A DNA stretch of 64,000 bases from Aldehydirespirator sp965203635. Lineage in GTDB: Bacteria > Actinomycetota > Acidimicrobiia > Acidimicrobiales > Aldehydirespiratoraceae. Position 1 is the first letter of the stretch. The number at the start of each line of letters is the position of its first letter. The notes beneath the pieces were generated by a model. The model did no database searches. It was not told the origin of the DNA and saw only the letters and a list, made by a program, of their open reading frames with translations. Where the stretch lies: assembly GCA_965203635.1 (NCBI GenBank), contig OZ241903.1:1-64000 (forward strand), given 5' to 3'. A program made the translations under genes and the position numbers. Of this stretch, positions 1 through 9,161 are shown one piece after another.

Positions 1-2188
1 CTCTCAGCCAGAGCTCGGTCACGAGGGCGAGGTTGCCCAACTCCGCGGGGATCTCGCCGGACAGCTGGTTGTCGTCGAGGTCCAGGCGTGTGAGACCGAC
101 GAGGTTGCCGAGTTCGGCCGGAATCGGTCCGGTGAGGCTGTTGTGCCACAGGTTCAGCTGCTTGAGGCTGGCCAGGTTGCCCAGCTCGGCAGGGATCTCG
201 CCCGAGAGCTCGTTCCAGCGAAGCCGGAGGATCTTGAGGTTGGACAGGTTGCCGAGCTCTGGGGGAATCTCCCCGTCCAGGAAGTTGAAGCTGAGGTACA
301 GGGCCTTCAGGTTCGCGATGTCGCCGAGACCCGGCGGGATCGGCCCGGACAGCGAGTTGCGGCTGAGGTCCAGCCACTCCAGGCTGCCGAGACTGGCCAG
401 CGACTCGGGGATCTCACCGTTCAGCAGATTCTCGCCAAGCCTCAGCTCGACCAGGTTGGAGAGGCCTCCGATGCTCTCGGGGATGACGCCCGACAGCCGG
501 TTGCCCCTCAGGTCGAGCACCCTCAGGTCCTCCAGCCCGCCGACGGCGTCCGGGATCTCCCCCGACAGCAGATTGTTCTGGAGCCTCAAGCGCCTGAGCT
601 CCGCCAGCGAGCCGATCCCTGAGGGGATGGCCCCAGAGAGCGAGTTGTTGTGCAGGTCGAGCTCTGTGAGCCTCCTCAAGCGGCCTATGCCGTCGGGGAT
701 GGGCCCCGACAGCTCGTTGTTGTCAAGGCTCAGCCGCTGGAGATCGGCGAGGTTCGCGAGGTGATTGGGGATCGAGCCGTGAAGCCAGTTGTCGGCCAGG
801 TCGAGGTTCTCCAGCCTGGAGAGGCGGCCCAGCGTCGAGGGTATCTCGCCCGACAGCTCGTTGCCGTCGAGGCGCAGTCGTTCCAGCCGGTCCAAGCCGC
901 CCAGCGAGGCCGGGATGGCGCCAGAGAGCCGGTTGTCTTGAAGCAGCAGCGCCTGGAGCGGGTGCAGTTCGCCCAGCGCAGCGGGAATGGGACCCGACAG
1001 CCGGTTGCCTTCGAGCCGCAGCTCCTTGAGAGCGCGCAGAGCGCCCAGCTCAGCGGGTATCGACCCCGACAGCTGGTTGCCATCCATCCACAGGTACTGC
1101 AGGGCGCGCAGACCGCCCAGCTCGGCCGGTATGGGCCCCGACAGCTGGTTGAGGCCGAGCCGCAGACGCCACAGCGCGGCCAGCTCTCCCAGTTCGGGCG
1201 GGATCGTGCCGGACAGGTCGTTGAGGCCGAGGCTCAGGTCCTCGAGGGAGACCAGGTCGCCCAACTCCGGCGGGATCTCGCCGGTCAGCCCGTTGAGCCA
1301 CAAGCTGAGCGTCTGGAGCCTCGACAGCCGGCCCAACTCGGCTGGTATCTGGCCCGACAGGTTGTTGACGCTGAGATCGAGCCAGGTCAGGTTGGCAAGA
1401 TCGCCCATCTCGGGCGGGATCTCCCCCGACAGCGAGTTGCGGCTCATATCCAGCCACACGAGGCTGTCCAGGCTTCCCAGCTCAGGCGGAATCCCGCCGG
1501 AGAGCCGGTTGCCGCTCAGCACCAGACGGGTGAGGCTGGAGAGCCCGCCGAGCGTGTCGGGCAGCGGGCGGGAGAATCCGTTGCCCCGCAGATCCAGGAT
1601 CCTGAGACTGCCGAGGCTGCCGATCTCGGGCGGTATGGCCCCGAACAGCACGTTGTGCTTCAGATCCAGCACCTCCAGGCGGACGAGCTCGCCGATCTCG
1701 GGCGGGATCGGGCGGTCCAGCCGGTTGCTCCTCAGGTTCAGGTGGGTCAGGTTGACCAGGTCGCCGATCTCGGCGGGAATCTCCCCGTACAGGTCGTTGT
1801 CTCCGAGATCGAGGTGCTCCAGGCCGGCCAGGCTGCCGATGGAGCCCGGGATCGTCCCGAAGAGCCCGTTGGACGGCAGGGCCAGACTCACCACCCGGCC
1901 GGTGCTGTCGGTGCTCACTCCGTACCACCGATCCAGCGGCAGGTCCGAGCCCCAGTTGCCGCTCCGATCCCAGCTGTCGCCGTCGGCCGCAGCGAAGAGT
2001 CCCATCAGTGCGTCACGGTCAACCGGCTCCTCGGCCTGGGCCAGAGCGGTCGACGGAGCGGTCAACGTCGCCAGGAGGACCGCGGCGGTCAGAACCGCGA
2101 GCGGTCTGGGAAATCGATCCCGTCGACTGTGTCCGGGCGTGTCCGATCGGGACGGACGGGCTCGGGCGGTACCAGCTCTGAGGTTCAC
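1..2188 (-). CDS. Secreted leucine-rich repeat protein (3' end beyond window)
   Basis: Read on the minus strand from a GTG at 2188, preceded by AGGAG six nt upstream, the frame stays open to the window edge (729 codons). After an Arg-rich start comes a hydrophobic stretch ending in ALAQA, a probable signal peptide. A short cap follows with the pattern DRDAL, GNW and WYGVSTDSTGRV, then about 25 repeats of 24 residues (72 bp period) of the type L..L.L..N.LSG.IP.E.G.L, the plant-like LRR class. LRR proteins of this kind usually bind proteins at the cell surface; the ligand is unknown. The C-terminus and any anchor lie outside the window. It diverges from the sulfatase. All open frames on the opposite strand here are mirror images of the repeats. 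Confidence 0.88.
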   Translation of the reverse strand, partial: MNLRAGTARARPSRSDTPGHSRRDRFPRPLAVLTAAVLLATLTAPSTALAQAEEPVDRDALMGLFAAADGDSWDRSGNWGSDLPLDRWYGVSTDSTGRVVSLALPSNGLFGTIPGSIGSLAGLEHLDLGDNDLYGEIPAEIGDLVNLTHLNLRSNRLDRPIPPEIGELVRLEVLDLKHNVLFGAIPPEIGSLGSLRILDLRGNGFSRPLPDTLGGLSSLTRLVLSGNRLSGGIPPELGSLDSLVWLDMSRNSLSGEIPPEMGDLANLTWLDLSVNNLSGQIPAELGRLSRLQTLSLWLNGLTGEIPPELGDLVSLEDLSLGLNDLSGTIPPELGELAALWRLRLGLNQLSGPIPAELGGLRALQYLWMDGNQLSGSIPAELGALRALKELRLEGNRLSGPIPAALGELHPLQALLLQDNRLSGAIPASLGGLDRLERLRLDGNELSGEIPSTLGRLSRLENLDLADNWLHGSIPNHLANLADLQRLSLDNNELSGPIPDGIGRLRRLTELDLHNNSLSGAIPSGIGSLAELRRLRLQNNLLSGEIPDAVGGLEDLRVLDLRGNRLSGVIPESIGGLSNLVELRLGENLLNGEIPESLASLGSLEWLDLSRNSLSGPIPPGLGDIANLKALYLSFNFLDGEIPPELGNLSNLKILRLRWNELSGEIPAELGNLASLKQLNLWHNSLTGPIPAELGNLVGLTRLDLDDNQLSGEIPAELGNLALVTELWLR

Positions 2189-2290
2189 GGCATGCTCCTG
2201 GTCCAACGAAGTCGGCGCAACCGCCGCAACGTACACATCGGGAGCTTGCCGGGCGCGGATCGTCGGCCAGCCCCCTCAGCAGGCGTCCAT

Positions 2291-2296
2291 TAGCTT
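2291..2296 (+). promoter_or_regulatory. TANNNT -10 box of a leaderless promoter (sulfatase)
   Basis: TAGCTT lies six nt before the ATG at 2303, and no Shine-Dalgarno is present. The spacing fits transcription starting at or near the start codon. Confidence 0.55.
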
Positions 2297-2302
2297 CTTG
2301 AC

Positions 2303-3820
2303 ATGAGCCGGCCCAACATCCTGGTCGTCATGGCCGACCAGCTCGCGCCCCACTTCACCGGGGCCTACGGCCATCCGCTGGTGCGCACGCCGGCTATGGA
2401 GGCCCTGGCGGAACGGGGCACGCGATTCGACGCGGCCTACTGCCATTCCCCACTGTGCGCCCCGGCCCGCTTCACGATGCTGTCGGGCCAGCCGGTGTCG
2501 GCCATCGGGGCATGGGACAACGCCGCCGAGTTCCCCGCATCGGTGCCGACTCTGGCCCACTACCTGACGCTGGCCGGGTACCGCACGTGCCTGTCGGGAA
2601 AGATGCACTTCGTGGGGCCAGACCAGCTCCACGGCTTCGAGGAGCGTCTCACCACCGACATCTACCCCGCCGACTTCGCCTGGACCCCCAACTGGGACGA
2701 GGCCGACACCAGGATCGGCAAGTGGTACCACAACATGGACAGCCTGGCGGAGGCGGGTCAGGCTCTGGCCACCTACCAGATCGACTACGACGAGGAGGTC
2801 GGGTTCGCGTCGGTGCGCCGGCTCTACGACCTGGCCCGCGACCCGGATGAGCGACCGTTCTTCCTGGTGGCGTCGTTCATCCATCCCCACGACCCCTACG
2901 TGGCCCGCCCGGAGTGGTGGGACCTCTACGAACACGACGACATCGATCTGCCCGAGCCGATGCCCGCCGGAGCGATGGACCCCCACACCCGGCGCATCCG
3001 CCGCGGCATCGAGGCCGACACGGTCGGCTACACCGAGGGCCAGTGCCGCAACGCCCGCCACGGCTACTACGCCAACACGAGCTACTTCGATTCGTGGGTC
3101 GGGCGCCTGGTGGGCGTGCTGGACGAGACCGGGCGTCTCGACAACACGGTGGTGATCGTGACCAGCGACCACGGCGACATACTCGGCGACCGGGGCGCCT
3201 TCTTCAAGATGTCGTTCTTCGAGCGCTCGGCCCGGGTGCCCCTCATCATGGCCGGACCCGGGGTGGCCGGCCGGCCGGTCCCCAACGTCTGCTCGCACCT
3301 CGACCTGCTGCCCACGCTGCTCGACATCGCAACCGGCGGCGGAACCTGGCCCGGAATCGGGGCGCCGCTCGCCGGGCGCAGCCTCTGGGAGCTCGCGGCG
3401 GGCGGAACCGACGCCGCCGACGAGACCACCGGCGAGTACACGGCCGAGATGACCTCGCATCCGATGTTCATGATCCGGCGGGGCCGCCACAAGTACATCC
3501 ACTGCGACACCGATCCCCCGCTGCTGTACGACGTGGCGGCCGATCCCGCCGAACGCACCAACCTGGCCGACGACCCCGACTCCGCCGACCTGGCCGCGGC
3601 CTTCGCCGCCGAGACGGCCCGGCGCTGGGACAGCACCGGGATCCGTCAGCGGGTGCTCCACTCGCAGCGGTCCCGGCGGGTGCTGCACGCCGCGGTCGAG
3701 TCCGACACTGCGCTCTCATGGGACTACAGCCCGGTCCGCGACGCGGCCAACGAGTACGTCCGCAACCACATGGACTGGGCCGAAGCAGGGCCGCGAAGCC
3801 GCTTCCCCCGCCTGCCTTGA
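2303..3820 (+). CDS. betC: Choline-sulfatase-like sulfatase
   Basis: 505 residues, the usual length for BetC. Type I sulfatases hydrolyse sulfate esters with a formylglycine made from Cys or Ser. Here the C-x-P-x-R motif is CAPAR at residues 52-56, metal-ligand Asp12 lies in VVMADQ, and SDHGD is near residues 288-292. Stretches typical of choline-sulfatases are present: WDNAAEF, SGKMHFVGPDQLHGFEERL, IHPHDPYVAR and FKMSFFE. The product would be cytoplasmic, since no signal peptide is seen, and would release choline and sulfate from choline-O-sulfate. No choline dehydrogenase or transporter gene is adjacent, so substrate rests on sequence similarity. Maturation would need a formylglycine-generating enzyme encoded elsewhere. 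Confidence 0.85.
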   Translation: MSRPNILVVMADQLAPHFTGAYGHPLVRTPAMEALAERGTRFDAAYCHSPLCAPARFTMLSGQPVSAIGAWDNAAEFPASVPTLAHYLTLAGYRTCLSGKMHFVGPDQLHGFEERLTTDIYPADFAWTPNWDEADTRIGKWYHNMDSLAEAGQALATYQIDYDEEVGFASVRRLYDLARDPDERPFFLVASFIHPHDPYVARPEWWDLYEHDDIDLPEPMPAGAMDPHTRRIRRGIEADTVGYTEGQCRNARHGYYANTSYFDSWVGRLVGVLDETGRLDNTVVIVTSDHGDILGDRGAFFKMSFFERSARVPLIMAGPGVAGRPVPNVCSHLDLLPTLLDIATGGGTWPGIGAPLAGRSLWELAAGGTDAADETTGEYTAEMTSHPMFMIRRGRHKYIHCDTDPPLLYDVAADPAERTNLADDPDSADLAAAFAAETARRWDSTGIRQRVLHSQRSRRVLHAAVESDTALSWDYSPVRDAANEYVRNHMDWAEAGPRSRFPRLP

Positions 3821-3833
3821 GGACGCGCCGCGG

Positions 3834-4178
3834 TCAGTCCCAGCCGAGTTGGTGCAGGGTCTCGTCGTCGATGCCGAAGTGGTGGGCCACCTCGTGCACC
3901 ACCGTGACCATGATCTCGTCGAGCAGCTCGTCCTCGTTGTCGCAGATCTCGCATATCGGCAGCCGGTAGACGGTCACCCGGTCGGGCATCGCCATCCCGC
4001 CGTAGTCGTCCCGCTCGGTCAGGGGCACCCCCTCGTAGAGGCCGAGGAGGTCCTCTTCCGGGTGGACGTCCTCCACCACCACCACGATGTTCTCCATCAT
4101 CTCGCCCAGCGCGGGCGGCAGGGAATCAAGAGCGTCGCCCACCAGCTGCTCGAAGCGGACTTCATCGACCAGGAACAC
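3834..4178 (-). CDS. Small zincin-like metallopeptidase family protein
   Basis: 114 residues, starting at GTG 4178. A longer in-frame extension exists, but a TACTGT box seven nt before this GTG and the usual family length support the short form. The C-terminus carries HEVAHHFGI, an HExxH zinc motif with a following His, then a LHQLGW ending typical of the small actinobacterial zincin-like family (Pfam Zincin_1). The middle has the family pattern EDLLGLYEGVPLTERD and two cysteines in ICEIC. Function in this family is not established beyond predicted metallopeptidase. It converges with the sulfatase (13 nt between the stops). Confidence 0.82.
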   Translation of the reverse strand: MFLVDEVRFEQLVGDALDSLPPALGEMMENIVVVVEDVHPEEDLLGLYEGVPLTERDDYGGMAMPDRVTVYRLPICEICDNEDELLDEIMVTVVHEVAHHFGIDDETLHQLGWD

Positions 4179-4185
4179 CGCCCAG

Positions 4186-4191
4186 ACAGTA
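4186..4191 (-). promoter_or_regulatory. TANNNT -10 box (zincin-like gene)
   Basis: TACTGT read on the minus strand, seven nt before GTG 4178. It decides the start of this gene. Confidence 0.5.
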
Positions 4192-4252
4192 ACGGTCGGG
4201 CGTGCGCCGAACCTCCGGGGTCCGGTGTGCGCTCGGCCTTGTCGCCCCCTCC

Positions 4253-4299
4253 TGTTCGCTCCGCTCACGGGCCGCTCGGGCCACGGCCTCGCCCGTATG
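4253..4299 (+). repeat. Dispersed 47-bp intergenic repeat, copy 1
   Basis: 46 of 47 bases match 23938-23984. An inverted repeat ACGGGC/GCCCGT lies inside. A second shared block of 14 bp (CCGCTCGGCCTCTA, 4320-4333) follows about 20 bp later in both copies. Each copy sits just before the -10 box of a leaderless gene. Confidence 0.8.
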
Positions 4300-4331
4300 A
4301 ACCGCATCGGCGTGCCTGCCCGCTCGGCCTC

Positions 4332-4337
4332 TAGGGT
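4332..4337 (+). promoter_or_regulatory. TANNNT -10 box (helicase)
   Basis: TAGGGT is three nt before GTG 4341 and six nt before GTG 4344. The commoner spacing in this window favours 4344 as the true start. Confidence 0.5.
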
Positions 4338-4340
4338 CGG

Positions 4341-6092
4341 GTGGTGACCGAACCGGAGCACCCGCTGCTTGAGGGCTTGACGCCAGAGCAGCGTGACGCG
4401 GTGACAACCCGGGCGTCGCCGCTGTGCGTCATCGCCGGAGCCGGCTCCGGCAAGACCCGCGTCCTGACCAGGCGCATCGCCTGGCAGGCCGGCGAGGGCC
4501 ACGCCGACCCGCGGCGCACCCTGGCCGTGACCTTCACCCGCCGGGCCGCCCGCGAGCTCCGGTCCCGGCTACGAAGGCTCGGCCTCAACGACGCGGTACG
4601 GGCCGGGACCTTCCATGCCGTCGCTCTGGCCCAGTTGCGCCGCCACGCGGCCGACTCCGGCAGACGCCCGCCCCGGATCCTCGAGAACGCCGGCGGGCTG
4701 ATCTCCGAGCTGCGGCCCAGGACCGATCGCGCCACGGCGGCCGACATCATCAACGAGATCGGCTGGTGCCGGGCCAGGCTCGTGTCGCCCGAGGACTACG
4801 CGCCGGCGGCCCGGACCGCGGGGCGGCGGCCCCCTCTGGGGCGGGCCGACCGCTTCGTCCAGCTCTACGCCGACTACCAGTCGGCCAAGCGCAAGCGCCG
4901 CCTGCTCGACTTCGACGACGTGCTGTCCCGGTCGCTGGAGGTGATGGAGACCGAGCCCAAGCACGCGGCCGCCCACCGCTGGCTTCACCAGCACCTGCTC
5001 GTCGACGAGTTCCAGGACATCAACCCGCTGCAATTCACCCTGCTCAAGTCCTGGCTGGGCCCGGACTCGACGCTGGTGATGGTAGGCGACCCCGACCAGG
5101 CGATCTACGGGTGGAACGGTGCCGATCCCGAACTGATCAACACCGTCGGCGGTCACCTGCCCGGCTGCGCGGTGCTGCACATGCGCGCCAACTTCCGGTC
5201 CACGCCCGAAGTCCTTGCCGCGGCGGGACGGGTCCTCGGCCGGCCGCCCCAGCCTGCGGTGCGGCCATCGGGGGAAGACCCGACGGTCACCGTGTGCGAC
5301 GGAGCCAGCGAGGCCGCGATGCTGGCCCGGGCGGTGCGGCAACGCCACCGGCCCGGCTCATCGTGGCGACGGCAGGCTGTGCTGGCCCGGACCAACGCTC
5401 AGCTCGATCCGCTCCGCAAGGCGCTGGTGCGCCAGAACATCCCGGTGGCCACCGTCTCCGAAGGCAGCCTGCTCCGCCGGCCCGAGATAGCGGCTGTGCT
5501 CGAGGCATGGCCCCCCGGTGCCAGCCTCACCTCCTGCGCGGCCGACACTCGCCAGCGGCTGCGCGAGCCGGTGGACGCCGGGGCCGATCCCCAGAAGCCG
5601 ACCACCCCGGACACGCCCGCGGCCCGAGCCAACATCGAAGCCTTCCTGGAGTTCGCGGAGGACCATCTGTCGCTCGACCCCGACTCCACGGTGAACGCCT
5701 TCATCGCCGCGCTCAGAGCCGACAGCCGCTTGGCTCCGTCATCGGACGGTGTCGACTTGATGACCTTCCACGCCGCCAAGGGACTGGAGTGGCCCGTCGT
5801 CCACCTCGTGGGCCTTGAGGACGGGTTCGTGCCCATCGCCCACGCCCGCACCACCGCGGCCCGGGCTGAGGAGCGCCGCCTGCTCCATGTGGCCGTCACC
5901 AGAGCCGAACAGGAGCTGCACGTCCTGTGGTGCGACCGCCGCGAGCTGGGAGGACAGACCGTCGAGAGGGAGCCGTCGCCGTGGCTGGAGGCAATCGGAA
6001 GTCCGAAGAGTGCCGACGACGCCGAGTTGCGGCGACTACGGAACCTCGAAGGCGTCAAGAGGGCCCGCAGGGCGAAGATGGACTCGGGCTAG
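4341..6092 (+). CDS. SF1A DNA helicase, UvrD2-like
   Basis: 583 residues from GTG 4341; GTG 4344 is equally possible. ATP-driven 3'-5' DNA unwinding in repair is expected for the family. Seen in order: Q-motif region, Walker A GAGSGKT near residues 33-40, motif Ia AVTFTRRAA, DEFQD near 222, GDPDQAIYGWNGAD (motif III), NFRST (motif IV), DLMTFHAAKGLEW (motif V) and LLHVAVTRAE (motif VI). The protein is shorter than UvrD/PcrA (about 720 residues): the 2B region is compact, and it ends soon after motif VI with no HRDC or tetracysteine segment as in mycobacterial UvrD2. It resembles UvrD2 in order and wording of motifs. Confidence 0.85.
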   Translation: MVTEPEHPLLEGLTPEQRDAVTTRASPLCVIAGAGSGKTRVLTRRIAWQAGEGHADPRRTLAVTFTRRAARELRSRLRRLGLNDAVRAGTFHAVALAQLRRHAADSGRRPPRILENAGGLISELRPRTDRATAADIINEIGWCRARLVSPEDYAPAARTAGRRPPLGRADRFVQLYADYQSAKRKRRLLDFDDVLSRSLEVMETEPKHAAAHRWLHQHLLVDEFQDINPLQFTLLKSWLGPDSTLVMVGDPDQAIYGWNGADPELINTVGGHLPGCAVLHMRANFRSTPEVLAAAGRVLGRPPQPAVRPSGEDPTVTVCDGASEAAMLARAVRQRHRPGSSWRRQAVLARTNAQLDPLRKALVRQNIPVATVSEGSLLRRPEIAAVLEAWPPGASLTSCAADTRQRLREPVDAGADPQKPTTPDTPAARANIEAFLEFAEDHLSLDPDSTVNAFIAALRADSRLAPSSDGVDLMTFHAAKGLEWPVVHLVGLEDGFVPIAHARTTAARAEERRLLHVAVTRAEQELHVLWCDRRELGGQTVEREPSPWLEAIGSPKSADDAELRRLRNLEGVKRARRAKMDSG

Positions 6093-8317
6093 CCGGAGTC
6101 GGCGCGGGGCATGGCCACCACCGCCACATTGGCGGAACAGCGCTCCAGCACCGTCTCGACGGTGTGGCCGAGGAACGGGCGGCCGTCGACGTTGCGCAGC
6201 GAAGCGCCCAGCACCACGAGGTCCGCCTCCTGCTCCTCGGCCACCGCCACCAGAGTCGAGGCCGGCGACGAGCCCTCCTGGACCAGGGTGCGGGCCTCGA
6301 TGCCCATCTCGGCCCCGCGGGATCTGGCCACGTCCATGAGCGCGTCCACCACCGGACGAGCCGACTCGGTGTGGCCCTCGCCCAGGAACCGGGTCGCCAA
6401 CTTGCTGGTGGCCAGCCGCCTGGGCAGGATCCGCATGTCCGGCCAGTGCCGTTGCACCACGTGGGTGAGCACCACCTCGGTGCCGAGCTGGCTGCTCACT
6501 CCGAAGGCCACCTCCTGGGCGGCCCTGGATGAGCGTGTTCCGGTCACCGGCACGATGGCTCGGGTGAAGGCGCCCGGCAGCGGCGTCTCCAGACCCTCGG
6601 CCCGCCTGACGATCACCACCGGAAGCGGCGAGTGCAGCAGCAGCTCGTCCACCAGCGGCGAGTACAGCTGGCCCTCGTGACGGCCGGCGACACCCACGCA
6701 GATCGCCCCGTAGCCGAGGCGGGCTTCCGCCACGATGGCCGACGCCACGACCGCGCCGGCCGCGCTGGCCGCCCGCACCTGGCGATGATCGACCTCCCGC
6801 CCGTCGAGCACGCTGCGGATGATGGTGATATCGGGCCAATGACGGTTGGTCGCGCCGTCGGAGTGGTAGGAGCCGTCGCCGGGGCTCTCGGACGCCACTG
6901 AGATCACGGTGGCCGGCACCTGCACCGGCCAGGCGTAGTGCATGAGCTGCGCGGCCGCGATGGACGCAGGCTCGGCACGCGACGCCAGAAGCAGCCGCGA
7001 CGAGCGCACCACCAGGTTCCGGCTGAGCGCCTCCTCGCGCTCGAGGCGCTCGCGCTCGGCCGGGGACCCCATCCAGTCCCGCACCGCCAGGCGTAGGCTC
7101 ACGGCGGCGAATACCGAGGTCACCAGGGGCACGATCACGATGACGGTGTACGCCGTCTCGCTGAAGACACCCAGAGACAGCCCCACCGAGGCGATGACGA
7201 TCTCCAGGGCGCCCCTGGCGTTGAGACCCGCTCCCAGGGCCACCGCAGCCCGTTGCGATTGGCCCGCCAGCCGCGCTCCCATGAAGGCACCGGCGAACTT
7301 GGCCACTATGGCGACCACCATCACCACTCCGGCCCAGGCCAGCGCATCGCCCTCGCCCAGCAGGGAGAGATCGACCCGCAGCCCGGCCATGGCGAAGAAC
7401 ACCGGGGCGAGGAAGGTGTTGGTGAGAGACTCGATGTGGTGGACGACCTCGTGCTGCTGGAAGCGTGAGCGGTTGAGGACCACCCCTGCCACGAAGGCTC
7501 CGAGCACTGCCTCGATGCCCAACGCCTGAGTGGCCACGCCGAACACCAGCATCGTGATCACCGCAATGCCGAGCGCGCCGTGCAGGTTCGGGCCCTCGCG
7601 CCTGATCCGGCGCAAGCTGGCGTCCACGGCCCGCTGGCCCAGGGTCATCGCCAGGAACAGGAAGGCGGCCAGGCCCAGCACCGTTCGCAGAGTCCCCCCC
7701 ACCGACACCTCGCCCGCGGTGGCGAAGCCCGCGAAGACGGCGAGCATCACCCAGCCGACCACGTCGTTGGCCATGCCCGCGGCCACCGTGATCTGGCCGA
7801 AGTCGCGCCTCATCAACCCCAGCTCCGACAGGATCCGCGCGATGACGGCCAGCGCCGACACCGAGAGCGCCGAGGCCACGAACAGCGCGAACACCGTGCG
7901 GTCGGCGCCACCGCCGACGAAGTCGCCGGGCAGCAGCAGCCCCGTCACCAAGCCTCCGGCAAGGGGCACGACGAGGCTGAAGCCGGTCACCAGCGCGGCG
8001 GCGCGGCCCAGGCGTCGTATCAGGGCCAGGTCTGTCTCGAACCCGGCTGTCACCAGCAGCAGCGCCACCCCCAGCCAGGTGACCGCGAACAGGGCTCCCG
8101 AGGAGATCTCCTCGTGAGGGATGAACCACTCGAACCCGCTGGGCCAGACCGCGCCGAACACCGAGGGCCCGAGGACCACCCCCGCGGCCAGCTGGCCGAT
8201 CACCGACGGCAGCCCGACCCGGCGCATCGCGTAGCCCGCTGCCCGCGCAGCCACCACCAGCACCAGCAGCTGGGTCCAGAAGACGAGCAGGGCGTGCTCG
8301 TCGAGCGGCGTCAGCAT
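6089..8317 (-). CDS. CPA2-type cation/proton antiporter with two UspA domains
   Basis: 742 residues. The first 420 form about 12 hydrophobic helices with the CPA2 features GQLAAGVVLGPS, LLLVTAGFETDL and LGAFVAGVVL, and would exchange Na+ or K+ for protons across the membrane. Two cytosolic universal-stress-protein-like domains follow (roughly residues 430-580 and 590-735); the second ends with VVLGASLRN, GHTVETVLERC and VAVV, near the Usp nucleotide-binding pattern. Such fusions are thought to gate transport by nucleotide or stress signals. The ATG overlaps the exonuclease III stop by 7 nt, so translation is probably coupled. Its 3' end overlaps the convergent helicase by 4 nt. Confidence 0.85.
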   Translation of the reverse strand: MLTPLDEHALLVFWTQLLVLVVAARAAGYAMRRVGLPSVIGQLAAGVVLGPSVFGAVWPSGFEWFIPHEEISSGALFAVTWLGVALLLVTAGFETDLALIRRLGRAAALVTGFSLVVPLAGGLVTGLLLPGDFVGGGADRTVFALFVASALSVSALAVIARILSELGLMRRDFGQITVAAGMANDVVGWVMLAVFAGFATAGEVSVGGTLRTVLGLAAFLFLAMTLGQRAVDASLRRIRREGPNLHGALGIAVITMLVFGVATQALGIEAVLGAFVAGVVLNRSRFQQHEVVHHIESLTNTFLAPVFFAMAGLRVDLSLLGEGDALAWAGVVMVVAIVAKFAGAFMGARLAGQSQRAAVALGAGLNARGALEIVIASVGLSLGVFSETAYTVIVIVPLVTSVFAAVSLRLAVRDWMGSPAERERLEREEALSRNLVVRSSRLLLASRAEPASIAAAQLMHYAWPVQVPATVISVASESPGDGSYHSDGATNRHWPDITIIRSVLDGREVDHRQVRAASAAGAVVASAIVAEARLGYGAICVGVAGRHEGQLYSPLVDELLLHSPLPVVIVRRAEGLETPLPGAFTRAIVPVTGTRSSRAAQEVAFGVSSQLGTEVVLTHVVQRHWPDMRILPRRLATSKLATRFLGEGHTESARPVVDALMDVARSRGAEMGIEARTLVQEGSSPASTLVAVAEEQEADLVVLGASLRNVDGRPFLGHTVETVLERCSANVAVVAMPRADSG

Positions 8318-9114
8318 TTCGTCGCCAAGGCGCCCTCGTGCAGGTCGACAAATAAGGGCGCGTGGTCGCTGGGCGGGTCGTCCTTGGGTCCCTTGCGCTC
8401 ATTGCGGTCGATGAGCACGAAGCCGGCCGCGTCGGCAACCGGACGGGTCGCCAGCGCGAGGTCGATGCGCATTCCCTTGCGCTTGTGGAAGTCGCCTCCC
8501 CGGTAGTCCCACCACGTGAACAGCCCGCCGCCGTCGTGGTGCTCCCGGAACATGTCCACCAGTCCCCACTCGAGCAGACCGGTGAGCTGGTCCCGCTCAG
8601 CCGCGCTGGTGTGAGTCGTGTCGGTGAAGGCGGCCGGGTCGTACACGTCCCGATCGTCGGGGGCGATGTTGAAGTCGCCGCACACCAGGACGGGCCGACC
8701 GGGATCGGCCTGGGCGTCGAGCGAGGCTCGCAGACGGCTCAGCCAGTCGAGCTTGTAGTGGTAGTGGTCATGGCCGACGGCCCGACCGTTGGGCACGTAG
8801 CACGACGCCACCCGCACACCTGCGCAGGTGGCCCAGGCCAGGCGAGCGTCGGGGTCGGGCTCGATGCCGTGGCCGAACCCGGCCACTGGTTCGGTGAGCC
8901 CCACCCTGCTCAGCACCGCGACGCCGTTCCAGCGTCCCTCACCGTGGTGGAAGCAGTCGTAGCCCAGCGACTGGAACGTCAGCGCCGGGAACGCGTCGTC
9001 GGCAAGCTTGGTCTCCTGCAGGCACACCACATCCGGCGAGAAGGCCTCGATCCAGCGCTGCACCCGGCCCAGGCGCGCCTTCAAGGAGTTGACATTCCAG
9101 GTGACGACCCGCAC
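8311..9114 (-). CDS. xthA: Exodeoxyribonuclease III (AP endonuclease)
   Basis: 267 residues, standard for XthA/ExoA. It cuts 5' of abasic sites and removes 3' blocks in base-excision repair. Visible motifs: WNVNSLKAR, CLQETKL (metal Glu), YVPNG, GDFNIAPDD (Asp/Asn), WWDYRG, RIDLAL and SDHAPLF (catalytic Asp-His). The GTG at 9114 lies six nt after a TAGGGT box and has no Shine-Dalgarno. It is the first gene of a two-gene operon with the antiporter. Confidence 0.93.
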   Translation of the reverse strand: MRVVTWNVNSLKARLGRVQRWIEAFSPDVVCLQETKLADDAFPALTFQSLGYDCFHHGEGRWNGVAVLSRVGLTEPVAGFGHGIEPDPDARLAWATCAGVRVASCYVPNGRAVGHDHYHYKLDWLSRLRASLDAQADPGRPVLVCGDFNIAPDDRDVYDPAAFTDTTHTSAAERDQLTGLLEWGLVDMFREHHDGGGLFTWWDYRGGDFHKRKGMRIDLALATRPVADAAGFVLIDRNERKGPKDDPPSDHAPLFVDLHEGALATKC

Positions 9115-9120
9115 GGGGCG

Positions 9121-9126
9121 ACCCTA
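9121..9126 (-). promoter_or_regulatory. TANNNT -10 box (xthA)
   Basis: TAGGGT on the minus strand, six nt before GTG 9114. It forms a compact 47-bp divergent promoter region with the kgd box at 9149. Confidence 0.6.
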
Positions 9127-9148
9127 TACCGACATTCCGGCCGGGAAG

Positions 9149-9154
9149 TAGGAT
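9149..9154 (+). promoter_or_regulatory. TANNNT -10 box (kgd)
   Basis: TAGGAT, seven nt before ATG 9162, with no Shine-Dalgarno between them. Confidence 0.6.
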
Positions 9155-9161
9155 CGCGGCC

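Noticed and set aside
33..2306. Several long plus-strand frames across the LRR gene
   Set aside because: They are antisense mirrors of the 72-bp repeats; the minus strand has signal peptide, LRR cap and consensus repeats.
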